DNA of 64,000 nucleotides from Gonatopus flavifemur (lineage: Eukaryota; Arthropoda; Insecta; Hymenoptera; Dryinidae). Of this stretch, positions 53,579 to 63,752 are shown one piece after another. Location: positions 186,001 through 250,000 of the forward strand of contig JAFFJZ010000010.1 of NCBI GenBank assembly GCA_018340375.1, in the 5' to 3' direction. A program made the position numbers and the translations under genes. Below the pieces are notes generated by a model. The model saw only the letters and a list, made by a program, of their open reading frames with translations. It ran no database searches and was not told the origin of the DNA. Numbering within the stretch: the first letter of the stretch is position 1; every line of letters starts with the position of its first letter.

Positions 53579-55468
53579 CAATTGAGGAGCTGGATCGAAT
53601 AACTCGCCGAGCGCTCGAACCGCGTCACAAGTTTGATGCAAGAGATCCCGTCGTAGGTCGAAAAAAAAGTCGGAATTTTGGAAATGTAAAAATACAAAGT
53701 GGTAGAGCTTGAAAAATCAATCCAAGTTACTCTTTGCGATTTTTTTCTATGATTGACGATTTTCGAGAAAAAAATCATAAACCATCAATTTTTTCACACC
53801 AAAAATGATTATTTTTCAACATTCAACTCGCTCTAACTCGATCATTTTTCAATGAATCGAAATGAATCTTGCGAATTTCGATTCGTGAGACTTCCCCGAA
53901 GATTCAAATGTAGGTCAAGTGCGTAAAAATTAATAACAAATTAATAAATTTTTAATACGAAGTGAAAATCACGTTTTTCATGCTTTGTATAAAAAAAGTG
54001 GTGGGGGAAGTACGAAGTACAAAAAACTTCCAGCGAGAAAGTTGTTCGCTAGTGTTTGAACTAACTTTGTGAAAAATTTCAGATCGATTCGACTAATAGT
54101 TCGCAAAATACAGCCATTTATTCATTAGCGCGCAGCAAAAATTTTTCATAGTTTTGCGTCGTTTATAAGACGAATATCCGCGTCCGCGGCAAACGTGGTA
54201 TTCGCTCGATTTCTGATCGTAGGTTTGTTTTTTGGGTCGGAGAACACGAATATTGGATTATTCCTATGAATGACATTCATGATCGATGCCTTATTACAAA
54301 TGATTTAATTGTTCAAAAGGTCTGTACAAATCAACTATTGGTATTAAGGGAAAGCTATTCGAACGAAAAAAGTTTCTTGTCTTGCGAGAAATAAGTTTGG
54401 TGCGGAACATCTTTCATTGTTGTTTTTTATTCGAATATATTTATTTATTCACATAATCTATTTTCCACATGTACATTTGTTCATTTTTTTTCTCGTTTAC
54501 TGCTACGGATTTACACACTTTTTGCTTTTAGGTTTATCTGTAATTTGTTCTTCTTTTCATCTTTATTACAGCTTTTTCAAAAAAATCTTGATACTTTGTT
54601 TTTCCTTCACTACTCAAATATTGCATCAACGATTTGACATCATTCATTTTTTCTTTGCTCAGTCCAGTTGCTTCTGCTCGTTCAGTTTGAAGTAAATCAG
54701 TTGATTTGTAAAGACCTTTTGAACAATTAAATTATTTGTAATAAGGCATCGATCATGAATGTCATTCATAGGAATAATCCAATATTCGTGTTCTCCGACC
54801 CAAAAAACAAACCTACGTCCAGAAATCGAGCGAATACCACGTTTGCCGCGGACGCGGATATTCATCCTATAAACGACGCGAAACTATGAAAAATTTTTGC
54901 TGCGCGCTAATGAATAAATGGCTGTATTTTGCGAACTATTAGTCGAATCGATCTGAAATTTCCCACAAAGTTAGTTCAAACACTAGCGAACAACTTTCTC
55001 GCTGGAAGTTTTTTGTACTTCGTACTTCCCCACCACTTGTTTGATACAAAGCATGAAAAACGTGATTTTCACTTCGTATTAAAAATTTATTAATCTGTTA
55101 TCAATTTTTACGCACTTGACCTACATTTGCATCTTCGGGGAAGTCTCACGAATCGAAATTCGCAAGATTCATTTCGATTCATTGAAAAATGATCGAGTTA
55201 GAGCGAGTTGAATGTTGAAAAATAATCATTTTTGGTGTGAAAAAATTGATGGTTTGTGATTTTTTTCTCGAAAATCGTCAATCATATATGATTTTCTATA
55301 GAAAAAAATCGTAAAGAGTAACTTGGATTGATTTTTCAAGCTCTACCACTTAGTATTTTTACATTTTCAAAATTCCGACTTTTTTTCGACCTACGACGGG
55401 ATCTCTTGCATCAAACTTGTGACGCGGTTCGAGCGCTTGGCGAGTTATTCGATCCAGCTCCTCAATTG
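53579..55468. mobile_element. Large foldback element, 1.9 kb, with coding-like arms
   Basis: Arms of about 755 bp (53579-54335 and about 54695-55468) pair closely, from CAATTGAGGAGCTGGATCGA and its inverse inward; the loop is about 360 bp. Each arm has a GC-richer stretch reading RRDLLHQTCDAVRALGELFD (plus strand near 55400, minus strand near 53620) and one reading GIRSIS-x-RRFVFWVGEHEYW (minus near 54820, plus near 54220). The loop, on the minus strand, reads GLSKEKMNDVKSLMQYLSSE and GKTKYQDFFEKAVIKMKRR in another frame. This suggests a head-to-head duplicated fragment of a protein-coding transposon or gene. I cannot name it. Confidence 0.85.
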
Positions 55469-56069
55469 TCCTCACAAAGGTTTCTTTCTGACACATGTGC
55501 CAACCTTGGGTTTCTTTCAGTCTTGCCCGCGTAACCAAAAACGCTTTTAAAATGCATTTCGGTGAACCATTTGGGCCATATTTTCAATGCATTGATCTAA
55601 GATATCTAAATACATTTGAAATATACGCAACACATTCAGAATACATTTAGGAAAATGAATTCTAAATTCTCTCAGTTTATTCCCTAAATAGGACTATTAT
55701 GGGACGTTCAAAATACATGGCTCATGCAGTTATAAATGAATTGCGAAAAAAATAATTATTACATTGTATTTGTATGTGAAATGCATTGGAAACTTTCTTT
55801 GGATGCATAAAAAAAAGCGCGATCGTAATTGGAAGTTTGTTTTTCAAATATTCCACTTGAAGGTTTAAAATTGCTCTAAAAATATATATTCAATTTACAT
55901 TTTGAACAGAAGCGGGAAAAAATCTTTTCGATCATAAATTCTTCTGGATTACCTATCTCATGGACATCATTGAGTTCTTTAGAACTCTAATGAAAATACA
56001 TGACATATGCAATGGTCTAGTTTTGGAAAATCTGAAGTGTGAAAAATGACAATGAAAAATGACACCCAT

Positions 56070-56150
56070 TTGGAGATTCGAACCCTCTCTCCTATCTCAC
56101 TGCCTAGCATCTTAATCTAACACTCAACTGCGTGAGCTATACCAACCATG
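56070..56150 (-). mobile_element. tRNA-like segment (SINE head or tRNA relic)
   Basis: On the minus strand, box A TAGCTCACGCAGTTGAG (56123-56139) and box B GGTTCGAATCTCC (56072-56084) have tRNA spacing. A clean cloverleaf acceptor stem is not apparent, so this is more likely a SINE head or pseudogene than a functional tRNA. It differs from both SINE families at 26345 and 62472. Confidence 0.55.
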
Positions 56151-56973
56151 ATGACATTCGCTCATTAAAAGCTTTGAGATCATCTTTCGGAATTAATAAT
56201 TATGAAATCAATAGAACATGCGTAGAAATGGTTAACATTTCTGAAAAAAATGTGATTGAAATTTAATTGTTGCATTTAGCAAAGATTCGGAAGCTTCAAT
56301 TCAGGATAATTACGTCATTAGAGTAAAGTTATTTTTGAAGTAGTAAATACAGTTATAAAAGTATCTAAAATGCATTTCTCAAGATATTTCGAAGTTCCCT
56401 GTCAAGATGTACCATAAAATGCAAGATACAAAATATATTATGATCGGCAAAATGTTTATGGGGGAAAAATATGACGAAAAATTGTAAGTATAAATGAAGA
56501 TCAAATGTTCTATCGATGGGAAAAATATAATTCAATTATGTTGAAAATATACTGAAAGCAAAATATGATTCCTATATATTCTCGTTATAATTTGACTGAA
56601 TTTATGATACATTCTCAATATATTCTAGGTTGAATTTAAGTATATTATTATTATTTTTATTGTTATAAAATTTCACCCATAACTGTAATAAGGGTTAATG
56701 TATACACATTACAGTTGCAGTACGTATTTTCAATGCATCTAAAATGTATTTTGAATACTGAACAAAAACACCTTAATAACACATTTAATTTTATTTGGAA
56801 TATATTGTAAATGTATGATAAATATAGCTAGATAGAGAAGAAAATAAAAAAGCATAGAAAATTATATTTTGCTGTAAATATACTTTCAATATATTTGTAA
56901 TGTTCCTTAATTATTTATTCCTTCGGATAAAATAGCATTTATATTACCCTGTTGGAAACAGAAAATATTTGTA

Positions 56974-57080
56974 CCCACACAGCGTCACAGTCCCAGAAGG
57001 ATTCATAAAAAATTCTTATTGAACTGATTTTGTTGTTTATGAATTTTGTAAGAATTCTTTTGAGACTGTGGTGCTGTGAG
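56974..57080. mobile_element. Small MITE with CCCACACAGCGTCACAG ends
   Basis: About 107 bp. CCCACACAGCGTCACAGTC pairs with GACTGTGGTGCTGTGAG, and AAGGATTCATAAAAAATTCT with AGAATTCTTTTGAG-like sequence. Same end type as 8892-8999. Nested in the 55526-57350 element. Confidence 0.6.
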
Positions 57081-57350
57081 AGCAAGTTCTAAGTGTCACG
57101 AAAATATTACTGATTTGAGAACCATTTTAGAGTGAATCATTTCAAATGTATTCCGTTTACATTCTGATAGATACATTTTTGCAAAAGTTTTCAAAATATA
57201 CTCCAAAAACATTTGGAAGTATCCTTTCTCTAGCGATCTTTTGGTAATGTATTTTAAAACCTTTTTTCAGAAATCCTTTTGTTCAAAAATGATTTCAAAT
57301 ACATTTGATGCATTTAAAATGTATTTTAAAAGCTCTTACGGGTGCGTGGG

Positions 57351-57463
57351 TGGCAATACCTGCATGGGAACAATTGGAGAACATTAAGTAATGTCAAGCG
57401 GAATTTCAGTAATGTTTCTTGAAATTTCATGAAACATCACTAAAAGTTCAGTAATATTCAGAT
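57351..57463. repeat. Continuation of an outer array
   Basis: AGTAATGTTTCTTGAAATTT and CATGAAACATCACT words mirror 52405-52460, suggesting that the elements between were inserted into one older repeat. Confidence 0.4.
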
Positions 57464-57703
57464 TTATTGATTCAATATCATACTATTTACCGAACTTCCA
57501 GATTGCTCTTCGCTCAGTGAATAAGTAAAATAATAAGTTGATTCGACGATTAACGAATTTTGTCTTGTTTTTAAATTGATTTGAATCGAATCACAATTCT
57601 TTGAAGTAGTGAGTATAGTGATGTTTCTGAAGTTTGAATCGTTCATAGAAACGGAACAAAGATTGAAATCCACAAAACCTGATGGATGATCATTATTTAA
57701 CAT
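57464..57703 (-). CDS. Weak coding-like stretch, unknown
   Basis: A frame of 79 codons with balanced composition (DHPSGFVDFNLCSVSMNDSN, NCDSIQINLKTRQNSLIVES, SLSEEQSGSS). No domain, no secure splice sites. It lies just upstream of the array on the same strand as the next candidate, so the two could be exons of one gene. Confidence 0.22.
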   Translation of the reverse strand: MLNNDHPSGFVDFNLCSVSMNDSNFRNITILTTSKNCDSIQINLKTRQNSLIVESTYYFTYSLSEEQSGSSVNSMILNQ

Positions 57704-58004
57704 TTGAAATTAACGCTTTTGAATTGAAAACATCGCTCAAAAACAGTGCTGCCAAATTTCGGGCCTTTAGTAGTTGAATATTTCTTTATTTGATTACTAA
57801 TTCGTGTCAATATACCATTCAAACTTCAACCACATCTATAGTAGCAGGAAAAAAACAGACAATTATCCAAAAATCTGTCACCAGCGCCATCTATTTACGT
57901 GTGATTTCACAACAACTCATGATTATTTAATTTACCCGTCTGAACTCTCATCAAATTCATTTGAATCCTCTGATTATTTTATAAACCTCTTTTGTTAGTT
58001 ATTA
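57704..58004. other. Unassigned sequence
   Basis: Nothing supported; the plus frame 57804-57998 looks like chance. Confidence 0.35.
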
Positions 58005-58268
58005 TCATTCGCACTTCAACGTCCAATGCGAATACATTGATATTTTTCTTCTTTGAGGACATAAATTGAAAATATAAAAGAAATTGAATAAAGGAATAGA
58101 TATACGATCATTCGCCAAATCTTTGATTCTTCGTGATGTTTGAAACTTGAAAATAAATGCCACGTTGACAATGTTCCCAACTGAAATGAGAACGATCACT
58201 TTACTAACTGTCGATCGAAAAGTTAACGTATCAGCGATAAAGGAAATACCAAAGAATGGTTGATGCAA
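58005..58268 (-). CDS. Weak coding-like stretch with hydrophobic segments, unknown
   Basis: An 87-codon frame preceded in frame by TAA and starting at TTG, so it would have to be an exon. The peptide has a hydrophobic segment (SKVIVLISVGNIVNVAFIFK) followed by basic residues (TSRRIKDLANDR) and a second hydrophobic stretch (IPLFNFFYIFNL). This could suit a membrane protein. An acceptor-like GTTCTCATTTCAG lies within the frame. No family recognised. Confidence 0.22.
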   Translation of the reverse strand: MHQPFFGISFIADTLTFRSTVSKVIVLISVGNIVNVAFIFKFQTSRRIKDLANDRISIPLFNFFYIFNLCPQRRKISMYSHWTLKCE

Positions 58269-58799
58269 TTCTTATACGGTTCGACGAACTTCAAACAAGG
58301 TTGAACCTTGGCATCTGTTCTTATTGTCGAATCAACGAAAAACATAATCCTGCAAGTTGAAGGTCAGTCACCTTTTCTAAAATCTGTGCATATGCAACGG
58401 TTAGTAACATGCAAATGGTAGAATATGCACTGAATTTTTCGAAATAACTCAGATTGGTCTTCATGCGTACATGAATGTGGAGCCAGTTTTGGTTCATTTT
58501 TAGCCCCGGTCAGCTGATCTTGGGTTAAGGATGGGCCCACGTTTATGTACACACGGGTTTCGGACTAAGAAGCAACCAAAAAGAATTAAAAGTAATATCC
58601 ACAAATATCCCATGCAAAAAGGTCTACTACAGACGCAAAGGCGTTGTTATGGTACAAGAAGGAAGGACAGAACGATTACAATGTTTTACACTAGATTCAG
58701 TGTTGAAATTTCAATCTTGCCGAAAATGAATACTACACAGAATAATTTATTTAAAAGATAGGGATAGCAATGATTTTATAATGAGACTTATTAGATATA
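58269..58799. other. Unassigned sequence
   Basis: Frame 58531-58761 (plus) is basic and lacks support. Confidence 0.35.
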
Positions 58800-59045
58800 C
58801 ACTGAGAGAAAAAAAACTTTAAACCAAGAAAATATTGGATTGACCGAGTCCAATCCGATATTTTCTTGAATCAAGAAAACTTTCTTCAAACGAAAAAAAC
58901 ATTCACTCAGTTTGAAGTTATACAACGTGATGTGGAGAAAATTTTCTTACCCCAAGTACGTATCTTATTTAGATAAGAAAAAAATTCATATTCTCAGACT
59001 AAGAAAATATGTTCTTAGGATTGAGCTAATTTTTCTCTCAGTGTA
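58798..59045. mobile_element. MITE family A, copy 2, TA-flanked
   Basis: 244 bp at 58800-59043, ends CACTGAGAGAAAAAAAACTT and the inverse of TTTTTCTCTCAGTG, TA on both sides. Aligns with 13881-14125 along its length (GGATTGACCGAGTCCAATCC, TCAAGAAAACTTTCTTC, AAGAAAATATGTTCTTAG). Confidence 0.85.
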
Positions 59046-59059
59046 TAATAGAGGTTATT

Positions 59060-59300
59060 ATTCAGACTATACCCATCCCCACAAAAACTCTGAAAAAGTA
59101 AAAAAATTACGCCAAGTCCATGAAGAAATATCAATCTCCCGCAATAAATATTGACAAAAAATTATTGGAACAAAAACTTCACTCTGTCCAGAATTCTACT
59201 TGAAGTGGCGAATGTATCATTTCAAAAAAAAAAAAGATGTGAAATCAACAACAGCTACCAAGTACATTTGGCGATCCAAGTGATATGTGAACAATTTTTG
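59060..59300. repeat. Repeat shared with 48670-48850
   Basis: CCCCACAAAAACTCTGAAAA, ACGCCAAGTCCATGAAGAAA, AAAAAGATGTGAAATCA and CTACCAAGTACATTTGG match the left part of the 48.7-kb foldback in order, without the second arm. Frames over it are shadows. Confidence 0.65.
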
Positions 59301-59574
59301 GGATATTGTAACTTTATTTTGTCAAAAATGCGTTCATAATAGTTTGTGATTTCTAAAGAAACATCCTCATCTTGAAAACATGTATGAAGGAAAATGGAAC
59401 AGAAATTAAGAAATACGAGCCCATACAGGGCCCATATTCAATACAGGACGTTCCGAAAAATATCCATACGGAAAGTGCACATTCAAATACATATCGATTC
59501 CCATCAAGTTCCATCCTGGTGATATTCATTCAATCTACTTGAATCATTTGGGAAAGTGCCGAATGATTATGGTG
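59301..59574. other. Unassigned sequence
   Basis: Nothing supported. Confidence 0.4.
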
Positions 59575-59774
59575 CACTGAGAAAACTGTTTGGTAGCAGT
59601 AGCCAGAAACGACGTCAAATGAAAACTCCAAGTTGCCTGAACTGAAATATCGTTTGTTTCAACAAAAATTTTTAGTTGAAGAAACTAATATTTTGTTGTG
59701 AGAAATTCAATTTTTTATTTAACGTCGCATTTCACTGAATTTTTAGTCACCACAACTAAACAGTTCTCTCCGTG
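59575..59774. mobile_element. MITE family D, copy 2 (inverted)
   Basis: 200 bp, ends CACTGAGAAAACTGTTTGG and the inverse of AAACAGTTCTCTCCGTG. Reverse complement of 32329-32527 with moderate divergence. Confidence 0.85.
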
Positions 59775-59968
59775 TAAGTCGTTCGGCGCCTGATTTCCAG
59801 TATTTTTGCGGGGCCGCAAAATGTGAATGAACTACCAGCGGACAAGTAAAAGAAATGTGATATTCCCAAATGAGGCATGGAAAAACAGTAGTCAGTCAAG
59901 TGCGGAGCCCCCTCGAACGCGAGGCCCAATTTAGAGGAATCGGTCAAATCGGCTTGAAGCCGGCCCTG
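59775..59968. mobile_element. Solo hAT-like right end
   Basis: The right edge GGCTTGAAGCCGGCCCTG is the inverse of CAGGGCCGGCTTCAAGCC, a hAT-type end, with GCGGGGCCGCAAA and GCCCCCTCGAACGCGAGG inside. No left end or duplication could be fixed. Confidence 0.45.
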
Positions 59969-60181
59969 CTTCCTGACGAATGACATTCACCTAATTAGCT
60001 ATTTGCTTGGATATAATCCTCATTACTCTCAAGTTAACCCATGTGTTATCCTTCATTTTTGTTGATCTTTCGTTCTGTTTTGCGATCAACTGATTGAAAC
60101 TATTAAATTATCAAAAAAAAAGCTAAACTAAGCTGCTCAACTTTGATCCCTGTCCTTGTTTTAAATTAATACTTTTTCAGC
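59969..60181. other. Unassigned sequence
   Basis: Nothing supported. Confidence 0.4.
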
Positions 60182-60325
60182 TACCCAGCTAGAAACAATT
60201 TGTGGCATTCCCTAAATCTTGTCAAGACCTGACTAGAACCTGATAAGGCGTGTCGAGGTCTGGCCAGCTTCTGACCAGGCCTTGATAAGACCTAGGAAAT
60301 ACCATGAATCATTTCTAGCTGGGTA
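60182..60325. mobile_element. TA-flanked MITE with CCCAGCTAGAAA ends
   Basis: 140 bp at 60184-60323, ends CCCAGCTAGAAACAATTTGT and the inverse of ATGAATCATTTCTAGCTGGG, TA on both sides. The interior is written in AAGACCTGACTAG and GACCAGGCCTTGATAAGACC words. Confidence 0.85.
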
Positions 60326-60569
60326 TATGAACAGGACGTGAAATTTCAAAAATCTCTTGTTCCCTTTAGACCTTCGTAAAGTAACTGAGGGTTCACAATG
60401 ACTCGTTAGGCATAGACAAAGATCTAATTGGATTTGGCTGAAACTGATGGTTTTTCTTCAACTAGGGCACTTCAGTCCCAGATTTATGGAAATAAATTTT
60501 TGTGGTATTGTTTTGTCGATTCCAAAGTCACCCTACAGTGTCCTATCTATGCACGTACAATGTCATCTA
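60326..60569. other. Unassigned sequence
   Basis: Nothing supported. Confidence 0.4.
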
Positions 60570-60740
60570 CACTGAGAAAAAAAGCAATAGAGTCAATCCT
60601 GTAAACGTTTAGACGCGGCGAATTTCGCCGCGGGATTGAATCAACGGAACATCGATTGAAGTGAATCCCTGGTCCATCATTTCAATCGACATTCAACTGA
60701 CTCAACCGCGTGGCAAATGATTATTTAAGAGAAACTCATA
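60570..60740. mobile_element. One-sided MITE relic CACTGAGAAAAAAAGC
   Basis: TA then CACTGAGAAAAAAAGCAATA, an internal GGCGAATTTCGCC palindrome and ATCGATTGAAGTGAAT / ATTTCAATCGACATTCAA words. No right end found. Confidence 0.45.
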
Positions 60741-61702
60741 TCGTGCTGGTTTAAGTTGGACCATTCGTTTACGAAATTGAGATTGCCAACTTTTCAACGT
60801 ACACACCGGGGTGTATAATTATATGAAAAATTATCATAAATACATGAATTATAACTCCCGAATGGATATTCGAGATGGAAAAAGAAGAATTCCAAGTCAA
60901 ATCTATATCTGCTTGGAATACTGATTCAGGTAATTGAGGTATTGACACGAATATCAACTCTTAAATGAAGGCATATTTTTTCTATTTAGACTATTGGAAG
61001 GATTGAGGAATGGAATGATGAATATACATCTGTGATGCAAAAAAAAAATCGTAGAATCTTCCTTTTCCAAATTGAAAATGATTTCTACATCAGTTATTTG
61101 ATAAACCACGTTAATTCAGTCATAATATTATTGGTGTCCAGCCAAAGGGGTAGATGAGTGTTGTAACAACCTAATTGCTTTTTCATTAACTGAAACCTGC
61201 TCGCGTTCTTCTTAGAGACAAGTCGCTTATGCAATGACGCTTATAAAAGTTCTGTGTGTTAGTGTCAACAACATATGAGCATAAACGTAAATACTTACAT
61301 ATGTGTACATAGTAGTCACCTCTTAGTGATGTTGCAATTACCTCTCTTTATTTTCATCCTCCAGAATCGTATTATGTATGGTCAGCACTGAAGAGATTAC
61401 GCATTTACGATGCATATTGAGATTGTATGGCATTGAACTCTGACCCGCATCTATAAGAACGAATGCATAAACGAGAAATCTTCTCTACAATGCTTTTACC
61501 GATCACCTGTACTTTTACGCATGGGTTGAACATTGTAAAAATTACTTATTTGAGAACTAACAATGCAACGATGTGAATTTTGTCTCTTAACTTTCCATTG
61601 ATATTCTCATGTGTATTTCATGTGTATTTATGGAAAAGGAGGAGAGAAAGAGTTTCGAAAACAACGTTGTAGACCTGAGAAACGTTGTCAAACACATCCC
61701 TA
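60741..61702. other. Unassigned sequence
   Basis: No gene or repeat pairing seen over about 960 bp. Confidence 0.4.
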
Positions 61703-61991
61703 CACTGTGAACCCAATTTCTTAAACTGGAAGAAGGTTTCTTTGCCCTAAATCTGATCAATCTTGTTCCTGGTGGGAAAAATAATCCATTCTAATGAGAA
61801 AATTTTGTACTGAATTAAAATGACATTCTTCGAATCCAAGAAGGAATATATTTCTGTTCTAATTTGAGAATTCTTTGTTTCAATCTGATGAAAACTTTCC
61901 ATTCAACTGATATGTTTTCCATCAAAAAAAAGATTCATTAGAATGAAGGCAAAGAATATTTCTTTCATTCTAAGAAGTTCAGCTCTCAGCG
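61703..61991. mobile_element. MITE with CACTGTGAACCC / CGCTGAGAGCTGAAC ends
   Basis: 289 bp with TA on both sides. CACTGTGAACCCAATTTCTT and the right end reverse complement CGCTGAGAGCTGAACTTCTT pair loosely. The interior repeats CATTCTAATGAGAA and AGAATGAAGGCAAAG words. Confidence 0.55.
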
Positions 61992-62191
61992 TAGAAATTT
62001 GAAATGCATTGTTGATACCTTCTCGGAACTCTATCAGTTTGCCGTTAGTTGCACAGAATGCGTTCCAAAAACCTTTTGATCAATAAATAGGTTCGATAAA
62101 CGCCTCTGATGAATTATTGTCCTCGGGAGTGTGACTAGTCGAGGTCACACCCCGGATGAGACAATTAATGGACTTTGAGTAAATATCCGGG

Positions 62192-62404
62192 ATTGATTTC
62201 ACACCCTTTGTCTCATCTAACGAAAACAATATTTGTCTTATCTCAAGTACATTTTCCTTGAACCAAGAGAATATTGTTTCAGTTCAAATTTAGGTTTTAA
62301 ATTTCTCTTGAGCTGAAACAATATTTTCTTGGTTCAAAGCAAATATACTTGGGACGAGACAAATATTGTTTTCGTTATATATGAGACAATGGGTGTGGAA
62401 TCAA
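62192..62404. mobile_element. Foldback element with GAGACAAATATTG words
   Basis: ATTGATTTCACACCCTTTGT pairs with ACAATGGGTGTGGAATCAAG; arms of about 95 bp also share ACGAAAACAATATTTGTC/GACAAATATTGTTTTCGT and AACCAAGAGAATATTGTTTC with its inverse. Some 80 bp to its left, GTGTGACTAGTCGAGGTCAC and CACACCCCGGATGAGACAA hint at an older outer copy. Confidence 0.8.
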
Positions 62405-62458
62405 GACAACTTTTTTTCTGTGTGGACAACAAATGGGCAGCGATTTGACATTGTGGGA

Positions 62459-62805
62459 CAGCTTTGGATGTTTTTTTTTTTTTATTCAGTTTTTGTTAAC
62501 CCGGTCTCTTTACGCTGCCAAGGCCAATTGGACTGGGGGAAGCGTACTTCCAACCTAACCTACGCGGCAGGGGTAAGATTCCCTGACTTATCAACCGTCG
62601 TTCCCCTATTACGGTGGTAGCCGCTTTCGGGATAAACTTTGGTTGACGCACCAACCGCCATTTCCCCTTTCGCGGCATTACCGTTAGGGAGAAAGGCGGA
62701 TTGATTAGTCAGGGATTCGAACAACCCCCCAGCCTGCCGGACATCCATGCCTGAAAATTAGTGCGTTAACCGTTCAGCCATGGAGCCGGTTTCAGCTTTG
62801 GATGT
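62459..62805 (-). mobile_element. tRNA-headed SINE, family B, with 13-bp target duplication
   Basis: Identical 13-mers CAGCTTTGGATGT at 62459-62471 and 62793-62805 bound a minus-strand insertion of about 320 bp. The head has box A TGGCTGAACGGTTAACGCAC (62761-62780) and box B GTTGTTCGAATCCC (62712-62725), after GAAACCGGCTCCA at the 5' end. It resembles a Leu- or Ser-type tRNA, with a long segment between the boxes. The body carries CCGCGAAAGGGGAAATGGCG and ACCACCGTAATAGGGGAACG, and the 3' tail is A13 (T13 on the plus strand at 62471-62483). The 84-, 60- and 62-codon frames over it are shadows. Confidence 0.93.
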
Positions 62806-63314
62806 ATTCAGTTTTGAGGTTATAGGTGTACATGGATAAACTTCAAATGTCTTTGTTCACAATCGAATTACAAAAAAGTTGAATTCGTTCATAAACTCAA
62901 AGCTTGGATAATCTATGTAAATATTAATAAACTCTGCAGGAAGTACGATTTTGTAACCTTGATTCCTAGCGCTAAAAGTAACGAATCTCCGAGTACATAC
63001 AGCCTTCAAGTGAATTTGTGAAATTTTCATTCACACTCGCTAATAAGTTGTTTTTCAAAAACGATGAGATAAAAATAATTTGAAGAGAATCTATGATATT
63101 CGTCAGACACTAACGATCATTGGATCATGTACTCCATTCTTCAAGATATAGGTAACATCAAATTCATTAAACTTTTCAGATTTTAAGCACAAATCAACTT
63201 ATCTCATATTTGTATATGCAATAACACTTTGTTCAAAAAATCACTTCCACTCTGGATATATACACCACTGACATTATATTCCACTATGTCATATTGACGT
63301 TTATCAGCATCATC
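62806..63314. other. Unassigned AT-rich sequence
   Basis: Nothing supported. Confidence 0.4.
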
Positions 63315-63752
63315 ATCAAATTTTTCGTATGGCTGAGGTCAATGAAGCGTAAGTACTTGGTGAAATGCCCGTATCCGAATCCCGCAACCTCGGGGAACTG
63401 AAATCAAAGAAAATTCACAGCACTGAAAGGAGGATAAAAAAAAGGGGAGGAAGAAGAAGAAGAGAATTTTTTTATGAACGAATTTCAGACTTCTCTGAGA
63501 TATTTTTATGAATTCTTCAAAACATCTTCAAGATATCTGAAATACGTCTCAAAAATATCCACAATTTATAAGACATTCTTGAGACTTGATTGAATACGTT
63601 TAAAACATATCTTCCGAAGAACCTTTTTGAGACGAATTAAACTTGTCGAAATTAGTCGTGTAAGATATCTTTGAGATTTCTGAAAGACATCTTTGAGACC
63701 TTTCTGCAAGAAATCTTTTGAAATTGCGAGATATATTTTAGATATCCAAAAG
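63315..63752 (+). mobile_element. tRNA-headed SINE, family A, copy 2
   Basis: Aligns with 26345-26720: ATCAAATTTTTCGTATGGC start, box A TGGCTGAGGTCAATGAAG (63330-63347), degenerate box B GTATCCGAATCCC (63371-63383), body GGGGAGGAAGAAGAAGAAGA then GAATTTTTTTATGAACG, and the AAGACATCTTTGAGACC word tail. About 60 bp longer than copy 1 because of extra tail words. Confidence 0.75.

Larger units (their letters stand above)
55526..57350. mobile_element. 1.8-kb element with CCCRCGYAMCC ends and AAATGCATTT words
   Basis: Left CCCGCGTAACCAAAAACGCT and right end reverse complement CCCACGCACCCGTAAGAGCT both run into TTTTAAAAT(G/A)CATTT. Subterminal zones carry AAATACATTTGAAATAT-like words for about 200 bp on each side and more sparsely inside. 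It contains a tRNA-like segment (56070-56150) and a small MITE (56974-57080). Confidence 0.65.

Noticed and set aside
62366..62748. Three overlapping frames of 60-84 codons
   Set aside because: All cover the family B SINE and its tail; the precise target duplication explains the segment as one insertion.
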